A stretch of 64,000 nucleotides of DNA from JAOPZW01 sp963764585 (GCA_963764585.1 CAVXTB010000021.1:62001-126000); one strand, 5' to 3'; numbered from the stretch's first letter, positions 18,797 through 28,771 are shown. Translations and numbers: made by a program. The notes: generated from the sequence alone by a model not told the origin.

Positions 18797-20133
18797 ATGT
18801 CGCGACGGCCCGCCCTCACCACCATCGCGCTCGGCGCGCTCGCGGCCGCCGCGGTCGTCGTCGCGGTCCTCGCCATCGGCTCGCCGTCGACCTCGACCGC
18901 AAGCGAGCGCACCGTCACCGTCGCGCGCGGCGTCGTGCAGTCGACCGTGTCGGGCAGCGGCAACCTCTCCCCCGCCAACCAGGCCGAGCTCGACTTCGGC
19001 ACGAGCGGGGAGGTCACCAACATCTACGTCGAGGAGGGCGACCACGTCAGCAAGGACCAGCTCCTGGCCAAGCTCGACGACAGCGCCGCGAAGGTCGACG
19101 TCGCCGAGGCGCAGGCGAACCTCCAGTCCGCGCAGGACACGCTCGACGAGGTGCAGTCGCAGGACTCGTCGTCGAGCTCGAGCGCCGCGAGCGCGAGCGG
19201 CTCGGGCTCGGGTGGCTCGGGCGGCTCGGGCACCGGCAGCACCATCTCCGAAGCCGCCGCCGAGGCCGACGTCGAGAGCGCCGAGCTGGCCGTGACCAGC
19301 GCCGAGAAGGCGCTCGCCGCGACGACGCTGCGCGCCCCGATGGCCGGGACGGTCGCCGCGATCGACGGTGACGTCGGCTCGACGGTGGGCAGCAGCTCGG
19401 GGTCGGGCTCCTCGAGCGGGTCGAGCGGGTCGAGCGGGTCGAGCGCGTCCAGCGGCGCGAGCGTCGCAGGCGCGCTCGGCGGCAGCGGCAACGGCTCGTC
19501 GGGCTCGGGCTCGTCCAGCTCGTCGGGCTTCATCACGCTCGCCCAGATCAGCCGCTTCAAGATGGACGTCTCGCTCAGCGAGTCCGACATCGGCTCGGTC
19601 AAGGTCGGCCAGCCCGCGACGGTGACGGTCAACGCGGCCTCCGGCGAGGAGTTCGCCGCGCGCGTCAGCCACATCGGCGTGCTGTCGTCGTCGAGCGGGT
19701 CGAGCAGCAGCGCGGTGAGCTACCCGGTCACCCTGACGCTCGACCAGACGAGCAAGCACCTGAAGGCCGGCATGAGCGCGACGGCCGACATCGTCACGTC
19801 GCAGGTCTCCGGCATCGCGATCCCCTCCCAGGCGCTCAGCGGCTCGACGGTCACGGTGCAGGACAAGGACGGCAAGCAGGCCACCCGCCAGGTGCAGACC
19901 GGCGTGGTCGGCAACTCGACCACGCAGATCGTCAGCGGCCTGAGCGTCGGCGACACGGTCGTGGTCCGCTCGAGCGCCGCCTCCGCGCTGGCCGGCGCGG
20001 GCACCGACCAGATCAACAGCGCGCTGCGCAACCGCCTCGGGCGCGGCGGCTTCGGCGGCGCCGGCCTCGGCGGCGGCGGCGGCGCCGCCCTCCCGCGCGG
20101 CGCCGGCGGCGGGCCGATCGTCTCGGCGGGGCC

Positions 20134-20137
<4 letters not shown>
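18797..20137 (+). CDS. MacA-like periplasmic adaptor (HlyD/RND-MFP family)
   Basis: A 446-residue membrane-anchored adaptor. An N-terminal signal anchor (LTTIALGALAAAAVVVAVLA) is followed by a lipoyl/barrel-sandwich part (EVTNIYVEEGDHVSKDQLLAKLDD), a coiled-coil hairpin (VAEAQANLQSAQDTLDEVQ ... VESAELAVTSAEKALA), the second lipoyl half (TTLRAPMAGTVAAIDG) and beta-barrel/MP domains (VKVGQPATVTVNA). Two Ser/Gly-rich insertions (about residues 125-150 and 195-245) and a Gly-rich tail are unusual. The stop overlaps the ATPase start (ATGA). It probably links the MacB-like ABC pump to cell-wall export. Confidence 0.9.
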
Positions 20138-20855
<718 letters not shown>

Positions 20856-20859
<4 letters not shown>

Positions 20860-22086
20860 CCCTGCGCGAGACATTGCGCATCGCCCTGGCCGGGATCGCC
20901 GCCAACAAGCTGCGCTCCGGCCTGACGATCCTCGGCATGACGATCGGCGTCGCGGCGGTCATCGTCCTCGTCGCGGTCGGCAACGGCTCGAAGAAGCAGG
21001 TCCAGGCCGGCATCGACGCGCTTGGCTCCAACGTCCTCATCGTGCAGGCCCAGAACGGCCCCGCCGGGCCCGGCGGGTTTCGCTTCGGCGGCGGTGGCGG
21101 CGGCCTGACGCTGACGACCGCCGACGCCACTGCGCTGCAGGACGAGTTCAACGCGCCCGACGTCAAGACCGCCGCGCCGGTCGTGACCGCCTCCGGGACC
21201 ACGCTCGTCGCGGGCTCGACGACCTACCAGCCGTCGTCGTTCGTCGGGACGACGCCGTCGTACACGCAGACGCGCGACTACCAGATCGCCACAGGCGCGA
21301 TGTTCACCGCGCAGGACGTCAAGAAGCACCGCCGCGAGGTCGTGCTCGGGCCGACCGTCGTCGCCAACCTCTTCGCCGGCGCCGATCCCGTCGGCCAGTC
21401 GGTGCGCGTCAACGGCACGAGCTTCGAGGTCATCGGCGAGACCAGGCCGAAGGGCTCCAACGGCATCCAGGACCAGGACGACGTCGTGATCGCCCCGCTC
21501 ACCGCGGTGCAGGACACGATCAGCGGCTACGGCGCGATCAGCAACATCACCGTCCAGGGCCGCTCGGAGGGCACGCTCGACGCCGCGCAGGCCGAGGTGA
21601 CCTCGATCGTCGAGCAGCGCCACAAGGTCACCGACACTCACGAACCCCGGCTTCCAGGTCATCAACCAGGGCTCGGTGCGCCAGGCGTCGGACCAGAGCA
21701 CGCAGGTCTTCACGACGCTGCTCGGCGCCGTCGCCGCGATCTCGCTGCTGGTCGGCGGCATCGGCGTGATGAACATCATGCTCGTCAGCGTCACCGAGCG
21801 CACGCGCGAGATCGGCATCCGCAAGGCGATCGGCGCGCGGCGCGCGGACGTCCTGACGCAGTTCCTCGTCGAGGCGGTGCTCGTGTCGGTCTTCGGCGGC
21901 CTGCTCGGCGTCGTCGCCGGCATCGTCGGCAGCCAGTTCACGATCGCCGGCGTGAGCCCGGTCATCGCCGTCTACTCGATCTTCCTCGCCTTCGGCGCGG
22001 CCGTCGCGTGCGGCCTGTTCTTCGGCACCTATCCGGCGGCGCGCGCAGCCGCGCTGCGCCCCATCGACGCCCTCAGATTCGAATGA
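20856..22086 (+). CDS. MacB-like ABC permease, single-base frameshift
   Basis: FtsX/MacB-type permease. N-terminal part: MTLRETLRIALAGIAANKLRS, first membrane helix, MacB periplasmic domain (YQIATGAMFT, FEVIGETRPKG). At 21638 one extra T shifts the phase. The correct continuation (TNPGFQVINQGS, then VGGIGVMNIMLVSVTERTRE, IGIRKAIGARRADV and the last helices ending PIDALRFE) is in the next phase to 22086. Corrected length is about 409 residues, normal for the family. It starts at GTG 20856 inside the ATPase stop. The indel is either an assembly error or a fresh mutation. Confidence 0.88.
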
Positions 22087-22763
22087 CCGATCCAGACACG
22101 GAGACACCCATGCCCGACCGCGACGACCGCCTGTTGGAGCTCGACGACGAGCCCTATGAGGACGACTGGGAGCCCGTCGAGGACGACGACGAGGGCACGC
22201 TGCCGCGGCGCCCGCGCCGGCGCCTCGTCACGCCGGCCTCCGCGGCGTTCGCCGCGGTGCTCATCGCGGCGCTGGGGTTCTTCGGCGGCGTGCAGGTCCA
22301 GAAGGGCCAGGGCGACGACGGCGGCGGCGGCGCCACGAACGCATCGCAGACCGGCCTCGCGGCCGCGCGCGCAGGAGGCGGTGCCGGCTTCGGGGGCCGC
22401 GGCGGCGGCGGCTCGGGGCAAGGCCCCGCGGCGGTCGGCTCGGTGGCCAACAAGCACGGCAGCACGCTCTATGTGAAGGACTCGGACGGCAACACCGTCC
22501 GCGTCAAGACGACCAGTCACTCGAAGATCAACCGCACCGCGTCGACGACGTCGGGCGCCATCCACCCCGGCGACACGGTCATCGTCCAGGGCAAGAAGAG
22601 CTCGGGCGGGACGATCACAGCGACGCAGATCAACGCGACGGCGTCCGGGGCGGTCAGCGGGCTGGCGGGGCTCTTCGGAGGCGGCGGTGGCCGCGCCTTC
22701 GGCGGTGGCGGCGGCCCGGGCGGCGCTACGGCGCCTCCTCCTGCGACTGGAGGATCTGGCTGA
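22083..22763 (+). CDS. Membrane-anchored DUF5666-like protein
   Basis: A 226-residue protein, coupled by ATGA to the permease gene. It has an acidic cytoplasmic N-terminus (LLELDDEPYEDDWEP), a basic RRPRRR stop-transfer stretch, one transmembrane helix (FAAVLIAALGFFGGVQV), a Gly-rich linker and an OB-like domain (VGSVANKHGSTLYVKDSDGNTVRVKT...IHPGDTVIVQGKK) resembling DUF5666, then a Gly/Pro-rich tail. It probably accompanies the exporter outside the membrane. It overlaps the next gene convergently by 38 bp. Confidence 0.75.
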   Translation: MTDPDTETPMPDRDDRLLELDDEPYEDDWEPVEDDDEGTLPRRPRRRLVTPASAAFAAVLIAALGFFGGVQVQKGQGDDGGGGATNASQTGLAAARAGGGAGFGGRGGGGSGQGPAAVGSVANKHGSTLYVKDSDGNTVRVKTTSHSKINRTASTTSGAIHPGDTVIVQGKKSSGGTITATQINATASGAVSGLAGLFGGGGGRAFGGGGGPGGATAPPPATGGSG

Positions 22764-23250
22764 GCTCCGCGGCGTCGCGGGCGCGCTCGCGGGCCTCCTC
22801 GAGCTGCGCCGTCGCCTGCTCGGCCGCGTCGCGCGCCGCCGACCAGAACGCGTCGTTCTCGTCGCGCGCGAGGGCGCGCAGCTCCTCGGCGTAGTCGGCG
22901 GACTCGGAGACCTGGTCGGCCGCGAAGTGGCGCTCGTCGGAGATCGCCACGTCGAGGCGCTCGGGCCCGATCGTCCGCCGCACGAGCCGCACGCGCACGC
23001 CGTCGCGGATCGGATCGATGTCGACGTACGTGCCGAACGTGCCGGCGGCGAGGTGCTCGACGGCCTGGCGCAGGATCGTGTGGTAGCGCCCGGAGGCCAC
23101 GAGGTCGCGCGCGGCGAAGCGGCGGCCCAGCACGCGCTCCTCGACGGCGCTCGTGCGCCGCAGCAGCCGGCGCTCCACGCGCACGCGCTCGAGCCCGAGC
23201 TCGACGATCCCCGGCGCGGGATCGTCGCGGTAGATGCGCCAGTCGGCCAC
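22726..23250 (-). CDS. Hypothetical protein with C-terminal helix
   Basis: A 174-residue protein from a GTG at 23250. Its N-terminal half looks beta-rich (IYRDDPAPGIVELGLERVRVERR, FGTYVDIDPIRDGVRVRLVRR). The C-terminal half is a long charged helix (ALARDENDAFWSAARDAAEQATAQLEEAR). No family recognised. It is transcribed with the upstream O-antigen-ligase-like gene, which ends 11 bp before it. Confidence 0.6.
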   Translation of the reverse strand: MADWRIYRDDPAPGIVELGLERVRVERRLLRRTSAVEERVLGRRFAARDLVASGRYHTILRQAVEHLAAGTFGTYVDIDPIRDGVRVRLVRRTIGPERLDVAISDERHFAADQVSESADYAEELRALARDENDAFWSAARDAAEQATAQLEEARERARDAAELSQILQSQEEAP

Positions 23251-23261
23251 GGCGGGCAAGC

Positions 23262-24620
23262 CTAGCCCCGGCGCGCGCGCCGATCGGTGAGGCCGACGGC
23301 CACGAGGCCGCCCGCGGCCAGCGCCCAGAGCGCCCCCGCGCCCGTGAGCGCCCACGGCCAGTCGAGCAGTGTCGCGAGCGGGAACGCCGCGACGGCCGGG
23401 GCCAGCAGCCAGGCTGCGCGATTCGCCGGCGTGGCTTCGCGCACGAGCGTCCACCCGACCGCCGCGTACCAGGCGAGCACCGCGAGCAGCCCGGCAGCGC
23501 CGAGCTCGACCCATTCCTGCAGGCCGAGGTCGTGGGCGAAGCGCGTCGGCACGGGGCGCTCCTGGAGCTGGCGCGCGCGGGTGGCGGCCAGGAACGCGCC
23601 CGCGCCGTACCCGCGCAGCGGGCGCTCGGCGGCGGTGTCGATCGCGGCGCGCCAGATGCCCGTGCGCCCGTGGCTGGGGTCGCCGCCGCACCCCGTCGCG
23701 CGGTCGCCGACGACGACCGCGGCGGTGCCGAGGATCCCCACGGCGGCGACGACCGCCGCCCAGCGGCCGCGGCGGTACGCGCTGGGCCGCGCGCCGGGGA
23801 CGAGCGCGACGGCTGCCGCCGGCAGCAGGGCGAGCAGCCGCGCGCCGTCACCGGCGCGAGCGAGATCGCCGTGCAGGACCAGGGCGCTCGCCGCCGCCGC
23901 GAGCGCCACGGCCACGGCCACCGGCCCGACGCTGCGGCCGCGCGGCGCGAGCGCCACGCACAGCGTCGCGGCGAGCGCGGTGAGCGCGACCGCCGTGCGG
24001 TTCGCCGTGAGGATCACCGTCGTGACGAGCAGCCAGCCCGCGAGCGCTCCGGCCGCGGCTTGCGGCCGCCTGCGGTCGGTGGCGACGTTCATCGCGGCCG
24101 GCAGCGCGCCGGCGCACACGAGCGCGAGCGCGGGCGGGTACTCGAACGGGCCGGCCGGGCGCCAGCTGCCGCAGATGTCGAGGGCCAGCGGGTCCGACGT
24201 CGCGATCGTCGCGACGAGCCCGACGATCGCGCTCGCGAGCGCGGCAACGAGCAGCGCGGCGGCGTGACCCCGGGGAGCGGGCAGCGATGCGGCCGCGACG
24301 AAGACGGCGCACAGCGCGAGGACCGCCGCGGCGTCGCGCAGCGCGGGCGCTGCGGCCGTTCGGGTCCAGAGCGCGCTGACCGCGGTGATCGCGGCGAGCG
24401 CGGCGAGCGTCGTCACGATCGGGTGGCGCGCGGCTCGCGCCGCGAGCTCCGGGGTGGCGGCAAGCGCGGCGAGCGCCGCGAGGCCGGCCAGGGCGGCGAC
24501 GACGCCGCGCCCGTCAGCGGTGTAGCCGCCGCGCCACGCGATGGCGACGGCGACGGTCGCGAGCAGCGGCGCCCAGCGCCACGCGAGGTCGCCGCGCGCG
24601 GTCACGACACCGCGCGCCAT
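23262..24620 (-). CDS. O-antigen ligase/Wzy-like membrane protein
   Basis: A 452-residue polytopic membrane protein with about eleven to twelve hydrophobic helices and a large external loop (about residues 310-370) containing GRTGIWRAAIDTAAERPLRGYGAGAF and FAHDLGLQEWVELGAAGLL. That loop pattern is typical of the Wzy/WaaL O-antigen ligase-polymerase family, which transfers polysaccharide on a lipid carrier. No glycosyltransferases are adjacent, so its polymer is unknown. Confidence 0.85.
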   Translation of the reverse strand: MARGVVTARGDLAWRWAPLLATVAVAIAWRGGYTADGRGVVAALAGLAALAALAATPELAARAARHPIVTTLAALAAITAVSALWTRTAAAPALRDAAAVLALCAVFVAAASLPAPRGHAAALLVAALASAIVGLVATIATSDPLALDICGSWRPAGPFEYPPALALVCAGALPAAMNVATDRRRPQAAAGALAGWLLVTTVILTANRTAVALTALAATLCVALAPRGRSVGPVAVAVALAAAASALVLHGDLARAGDGARLLALLPAAAVALVPGARPSAYRRGRWAAVVAAVGILGTAAVVVGDRATGCGGDPSHGRTGIWRAAIDTAAERPLRGYGAGAFLAATRARQLQERPVPTRFAHDLGLQEWVELGAAGLLAVLAWYAAVGWTLVREATPANRAAWLLAPAVAAFPLATLLDWPWALTGAGALWALAAGGLVAVGLTDRRARRG

Positions 24621-24642
24621 CCCTGCGCGCCGCCGGCGGGCT

Positions 24643-25185
24643 CTAGCCCTTCTGCGCCTTCTTGATGCAGGCCTGCTGCGCCGTGCTGGCCGCCGTGATC
24701 TGCGCCTGGATCGCGGCCGACTGGGCGTCGTAGTCGGGCGCGCTGGGGTCGAGCGCCGCGAGCTGCTGGTTGAGCGGGTCGACCGTGGCGTTGTAGGTGG
24801 CGTTGCACGCCTTCTCGGCCTTGCCCTGCTTGGCGACCTTCGCCTTCGCATTGGTGTACGCGCGCTTGGCCGCCTTCAGGCACGCGGCCTTCTTGGCGCC
24901 CTTCTTCTTCGCGCACGCCCGCTTGGCGGTGTTGTACGCGGCGATCGCGCGGCAGCCGCGCGCCTCCGAGAGCTGGTTGGTGGCCTGGTAGTACTTGTCG
25001 CACTCGGCCTTGGTCTTCGGGTTGGTGGGCTTCTTGGGCACCGGCCCCGGCCCGTACGCGTCGACCTTGTTGCTCGCCGAAGGCCCGGCGGGCGCCGTCG
25101 TCGCGACGACGAGACCGCCGATCACGAGGATGGCGGCAAGCGCTGCAAGCACGCCCCGGCTACGTCGACCCGATCGACTGCCCAT
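24643..25185 (-). CDS. Secreted Lys/Ala-rich cysteine-containing protein
   Basis: A 180-residue protein with a basic N-terminus, a hydrophobic signal segment (VLAALAAILVIGGLVVATTAPAG) and a mature part rich in Lys, Ala and Gln with regularly spaced cysteines (in AECDKYY, ARGCRAI, KRACAKKK, KKAACLKA, EKACNAT, QQACIKK), probably helical and disulfide-bonded. No family is recognised. It resembles small structural or envelope proteins by composition only. It stands between the O-antigen-ligase-like gene and a GNAT gene on the same strand. Confidence 0.65.
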   Translation of the reverse strand: MGSRSGRRSRGVLAALAAILVIGGLVVATTAPAGPSASNKVDAYGPGPVPKKPTNPKTKAECDKYYQATNQLSEARGCRAIAAYNTAKRACAKKKGAKKAACLKAAKRAYTNAKAKVAKQGKAEKACNATYNATVDPLNQQLAALDPSAPDYDAQSAAIQAQITAASTAQQACIKKAQKG

Positions 25186-25266
25186 CGCTGACCACCCCTG
25201 GAGATCCCGAGAAGAGGCGAACGTACCAGGCGCGCGGGTGGCGCGGGCGAAATCAAGGCGCGCCGC

Positions 25267-26181
25267 TTACGCAGCGTCGCCGATCTCCTTCTCGTACATG
25301 ACCCAGCCGAGCACGGGCGCCATCCCCGCGCGCTCGTAGAGGCGGAACGCGCCTGTGTCGCTCGCCGCGTCCACGCCGAGCCCGACGCTGCGCTCGCCGC
25401 GCTCCCAGAAGCGCCCGAACGCGTCGCGCAGGAGCGCCGCACCCACGCCCCGCTTGCGCCACGGGCGGCGCGTGAAGAGCGCGTGGACGAAGCCGCCGCC
25501 GTACGTGTCGCCCGTGCAGATCGTCCCGGCGACGATCTCGTCCCCGGCGCGGACGACGCACCAGAGCGTCGGATCGAAGCGCTCGCTGTCGAGGTGGCCC
25601 TTCGACCACGACTCGAAGTCGCGCGGCGTGTGGTCCCAGTGATCCGCGAACGCCTCCTGGCCTGCGGCATGGAACGCGCGCGCGTCGCGCTCTGGGTCGA
25701 ACGCGACGACCCGCAGCCCGTCCGGCCACTCGGGTGCGGGCGGCGGCGCCTCGAGCTCGATGCGCATCTCGCGGAAGACGCGCACAGCGCGATAGCCGAG
25801 CGACTCGAGCAGCCGGTGTGCCGCGGAGTCGGCCTCGAGGACGTTGTTCTGGATCCTGCGCGCGCCGCGGCGGGCCGCGTCTTGCTCGAGCCCGGTCGCG
25901 ATCAGCTTCCCGATCCCGCGCCCGAGCGCGTCGGGGTGGACGTACGCCTCGGCGCGCCAGAGCTCGCCCAGCACCTGCACCGCGCGGTAGCCGACGATGC
26001 GGTCGGCGTCACGGACGACGCGCGCGTCCTGCTCGAGGTCGAGTTCCGCCCACTCCTCCTCCAGATCGGCCTGTGACAACGCGCTCTGCCCGTAGAGCAA
26101 CGACTCGAGCGCCACGACGACCTCGGTCACCGCCGCCGCGTCGGCGGCAACGGCGGGCTCGAGCTGGAACGAGGCGCGCAC
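25267..26181 (-). CDS. Tandem GNAT acetyltransferase
   Basis: A 304-residue protein with two GNAT domains. The first (residues 1-145) has the acetyl-CoA loop HPDALGRGIGKLIATG; the second (about 150-304) has RRPWRKRGVGAALLRDAF and a typical C-terminal FRLYERAGM...VMYEKEI. Tandem GNATs of this kind include mycothiol synthase-like (MshD) and drug-modifying enzymes. The sequence does not decide which; MshD is possible but its signature was not verified. It is divergent from the ECF41-controlled gene pair. Confidence 0.85.
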   Translation of the reverse strand: MRASFQLEPAVAADAAAVTEVVVALESLLYGQSALSQADLEEEWAELDLEQDARVVRDADRIVGYRAVQVLGELWRAEAYVHPDALGRGIGKLIATGLEQDAARRGARRIQNNVLEADSAAHRLLESLGYRAVRVFREMRIELEAPPPAPEWPDGLRVVAFDPERDARAFHAAGQEAFADHWDHTPRDFESWSKGHLDSERFDPTLWCVVRAGDEIVAGTICTGDTYGGGFVHALFTRRPWRKRGVGAALLRDAFGRFWERGERSVGLGVDAASDTGAFRLYERAGMAPVLGWVMYEKEIGDAA

Positions 26182-26203
26182 TCCGAACAGGCTAGTCGTC
26201 GCA

Positions 26204-26230
26204 TGTCACGATCGAGCGGGGTACGTCGTC
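26204..26230 (+). promoter_or_regulatory. ECF41-type promoter
   Basis: TGTCACG, exactly 16 bp, then CGTC. This matches the published ECF41 promoter pattern (TGTCACA-N16-CGTC as I recall it) at all but one position. It lies 9 bp before the ATG of the truncated oxidoreductase at 26239, so the transcript would be nearly leaderless. It predicts that the downstream sigma factor activates its own operon. Confidence 0.75.
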
Positions 26231-26238
26231 ACCTCGGC

Positions 26239-26758
26239 ATGAACGAGATCGTGATCACCGGATCCACAGGCGTCATCGGGCGACGCGCCGTCCGCGAGGT
26301 GCTCGCCGCCGGCCACGGCGTCAGGGGCGTGACGCGCTCCGCGCGCGGTCGCGAGCGGCTCGAGAGCCTCGGGGCGCGCGCCGTCGAGGCCGACGTGTTC
26401 GACGAGGCGTCGCTGCGCCGCGCGTTCGACGGGGCGGACGCCGTCGTCAACGTGTTGACACACGTCCCGAGCGCCGATCGCATGGCCGATCCGTCCGCCT
26501 GGGAGGAGAACGACCGCGTGCGCACCGAGGCGTCGGCGGCGATCGCGCGCGCCGCCCGGGCCGCCCGCGTGCAGCGGCTCGTGCAGGAGTCGATCGCGTT
26601 CGTGTACGCCGACGGCGGCGACGCGTGGCTCGACGAGGACGCGCCGGTCACGGGCGGCGGCGTGACGACGACCGCGCTGACGGCCGAGCGCAACGCGCGG
26701 CGACCGGCTGGGCGCCGAGCATGCGCGCGGGCACGGAGAGCTGGGGCCGGATCGCCGC
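26239..26758 (+). pseudogene. Truncated NAD(P)-dependent epimerase/oxidoreductase (ECF41 partner)
   Basis: Starts as a normal short-chain epimerase with the Rossmann motif ITGSTGVIGRRAV, then AVEADVFDEASL, GADAVVNVLTHVP and VQRLVQESIAFVYADGG. After about 155 residues (TAERNARR) homology ends and the sequence runs straight into the sigma-factor start at 26759; the rest of the roughly 300-residue protein is missing. The frame stays open through the sigma gene but that part is a shadow. ECF41 sigma factors are typically encoded next to such oxidoreductases (COE), so this is a deletion derivative of that pair. Confidence 0.8.
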
Positions 26759-27598
26759 ATGACCACCGCGGAGCGCTTCGCGCAGGCACGCCCGCGGCTG
26801 CTGCGGCTCGCGTACAGCGAGCTCGGCGACGTCGGCGAGGCGGAGGACGTCGTGCAGGAGGCGTGGCTGCGGCTGGAGCGCGCGGACGCGGAGGCGATCG
26901 AGAACCTCGACGGCTGGCTGACGACGGTCGTCGCCCGGCTCGCGCTGGATCGCCTGCGGTCCGCTCGCGCGCGCCGCGAGACCTACGTCGGCCCATGGCT
27001 CCCGGAGCCGCTCGTGTCGGACGACCCGGCGGACCGCGTCACGCTCGACGAGTCGGTCAGCTACGCGTTGCTGACCGTGCTCGAGCAGCTCTCGCCCGCC
27101 GAGCGCACGGCGTTCGTGCTGCACGACGTGTTCGACATGCCGTTCGGCGACGTCGCCGAGGTGGTCGGCCGCACGCCCGAGGCGGTGCGGCAGCTCGCGT
27201 CGCGCGCCCGCCGCCACGTCAAGCGCGAGCGCCCGCGCTTCGCGGCCTCGCGCGACGAGCACGATCGTGCCGTGCGAGCGTTCGCGCAGGCGGTCGCCGA
27301 GGGCAGCCTCGAGGGCCTTGTCGCGGTGCTCGACCCGGATGTCGTCTGGACCTCGGACGGCGGCGGGCGCGCGCCCGCCGCCCGCAAACCGCTGCGCGGC
27401 GCGGCGCGTGTCGCGCGCGCGTGGGCGGCGCTCAGCAGGGCCGTGCACGAACCGAGCGAGATCAGGCTCAACGGGCGGCTCGGGCTGGTGCTCCCGGGCG
27501 CCGACGGCCATCGCGCGGCGCTCTCGTTCGTCGTCGGCGACGGTCGCATCACGCGCATCGACTCGATCCGCAACCCGGAGAAGCTGCGGCACCTCTAG
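26759..27598 (+). CDS. ECF41-family RNA polymerase sigma factor
   Basis: A 279-residue extracytoplasmic-function sigma factor with sigma-2 (DVVQEAWLRLERAD), the ECF41 linker signature WLPEPL, sigma-4 (MPFGDVAEVVGRTPEAVRQLASRARRHV) and a SnoaL-like C-terminal extension. That extension carries the group hallmarks SDGGGRA (DGGGK-like) and a C-terminal NPEKL (NPDKL-like). The extension regulates activity in place of an anti-sigma factor. The ATG follows immediately on the truncated oxidoreductase, and an ECF41 promoter lies upstream of both, implying autoregulation. Confidence 0.93.
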   Translation: MTTAERFAQARPRLLRLAYSELGDVGEAEDVVQEAWLRLERADAEAIENLDGWLTTVVARLALDRLRSARARRETYVGPWLPEPLVSDDPADRVTLDESVSYALLTVLEQLSPAERTAFVLHDVFDMPFGDVAEVVGRTPEAVRQLASRARRHVKRERPRFAASRDEHDRAVRAFAQAVAEGSLEGLVAVLDPDVVWTSDGGGRAPAARKPLRGAARVARAWAALSRAVHEPSEIRLNGRLGLVLPGADGHRAALSFVVGDGRITRIDSIRNPEKLRHL

Positions 27599-27719
27599 AT
27601 GTAGTACGTGGGCATTGCGGTACTGGGGGGCGGGATCCTGTTGGGGAGCGTTCACCGGCGCCCTGCATCACCATCGACTCGAGCAGCTCGTGTCATCCAT
27701 CGCGGGAGGGAAGCAGCGC

Positions 27720-28262
27720 ATGGCCTCACTGGTCCTGAAGATGTCCGTCTCGCTCGACGGCTTCGTCGCACCACTCGACGGGAGCACCGACTGGGTCGCT
27801 GCGGGACGCTCCGATGACGGCGCCAGTTGGACTGTCGAGACCCTGAGCAACGCCGGCGCGCACCTCATGGGTGCCACCACCTATGCGGGGTGGGCCGCCT
27901 ACTGGCCCGGCGCCTCCGGGCCGTTCGCCAAGCCGATGAACGAGATCCCCAAGGTCGTGTTCTCGGACTCGCTCGCGTCCGCCGACTGGGGCGAGACGAC
28001 GATCGCCACCGGAGACCTGGCCGCAGCCATCACGCGGCTCAAGCAGGAGCGCTCAGACGGATACCTGCTTGCTCACGGCGGGGCACGGTTCGCCCGATCG
28101 CTGGTCGAGACCGGCTTGATCGACGAGTACCGCCTTGTCATCCACCCGGCCGTCCTGGGCGCCGGCGAGCGGCTCTTCACCGCACCGCTCACCATCGAGC
28201 CGCTGAGCACCACCGCCTTCAGCGGCGGAGCCGTCGCCCACGTCTTCGCGGCGCACCCGTGA
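27720..28262 (+). CDS. DHFR/RibD-C family reductase
   Basis: A 180-residue protein of the RibD C-terminal/dihydrofolate-reductase-like fold: LVLKMSVSLDGFVAPLDGSTDW at the start, LMGATTYAGWAAYW, a KVVFSDSL segment, LAHGGARFARSLVETGLIDEYRLVIHPAVLG at the NADPH site. These are common accessory NADPH reductases of unknown substrate. A strong RBS (GGGAGGGAAG) precedes the ATG. The preceding 121 bp after the sigma gene show no other feature. Confidence 0.88.
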   Translation: MASLVLKMSVSLDGFVAPLDGSTDWVAAGRSDDGASWTVETLSNAGAHLMGATTYAGWAAYWPGASGPFAKPMNEIPKVVFSDSLASADWGETTIATGDLAAAITRLKQERSDGYLLAHGGARFARSLVETGLIDEYRLVIHPAVLGAGERLFTAPLTIEPLSTTAFSGGAVAHVFAAHP

Positions 28263-28381
28263 TCGAGCCCGATCGGCAACCGGGGAGCGGACGCTGTCAC
28301 CTCGCTTGAGCCCTCGGTGGCGGCGGCGCGGGCTCCGCCCAGCGCAAAAGTACCCATTTGCAGGGCTTTTTACGTCGTACG

Positions 28382-28771
28382 TCAAATGTAGTACATCGTC
28401 GCCCCCGCGTCGCGCGCCTCGCGATCGACGATGTCGCCGATCGTGGAGGCGGCGAGGACGTCGCGGGCGGCGGTGGCGGCTTCGGCGAAGATGCCCTCGG
28501 CTTCGCGGCCGAGCGGGCCGTCGAGGAGCTCGACGATCTCCAGCACGGTGATCTCGTGCGGTGGGCGGGCGAAGGAGTAGCCGCCCTTCACGCCGCGCTG
28601 CGAGCGCAGGATGCCGGCGCGGCGCATGGCGGCGAAGAGCTGCTCGAGGAACTGCACGGGGATCTCGCGCCGGCGGGCCAGCTCGCCGATCGGGACCGGC
28701 CCTTCGCCGGAGCGGCCCAGCTCGGCGAGGGCGCGGAGCGCGTAGGGGCTCTTGGTCGTGATCGAGAGCAT
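28382..28771 (-). CDS. Rrf2-family transcriptional regulator
   Basis: A 129-residue winged-helix Rrf2 regulator (KSPYALRALAELGRSGEGPVPIGELARRREIP...LRSQRGVKGGYSFARPPHEITVLEIVELLDGPL). The three cysteines used by IscR/NsrR to bind an Fe-S cluster are absent, so it senses something other than Fe-S state or NO. The C-terminus is GATMYYI. It is followed on the same strand by nothing close; the O-methyltransferase gene upstream is on the same strand but reads away from it after a 41-bp gap. Confidence 0.88.
   Translation of the reverse strand: MLSITTKSPYALRALAELGRSGEGPVPIGELARRREIPVQFLEQLFAAMRRAGILRSQRGVKGGYSFARPPHEITVLEIVELLDGPLGREAEGIFAEAATAARDVLAASTIGDIVDREARDAGATMYYI

Noticed and set aside
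27599..27719. Extra small gene between the ECF41 and DHFR-like genes
   Set aside because: A short frame exists but has no RBS or recognisable protein; the strong RBS belongs to the gene at 27720.
26203..27738. A 511-residue fusion starting as epimerase
   Set aside because: After about residue 165 it is a shadow of the sigma-factor gene, with Arg/Ala-rich composition.
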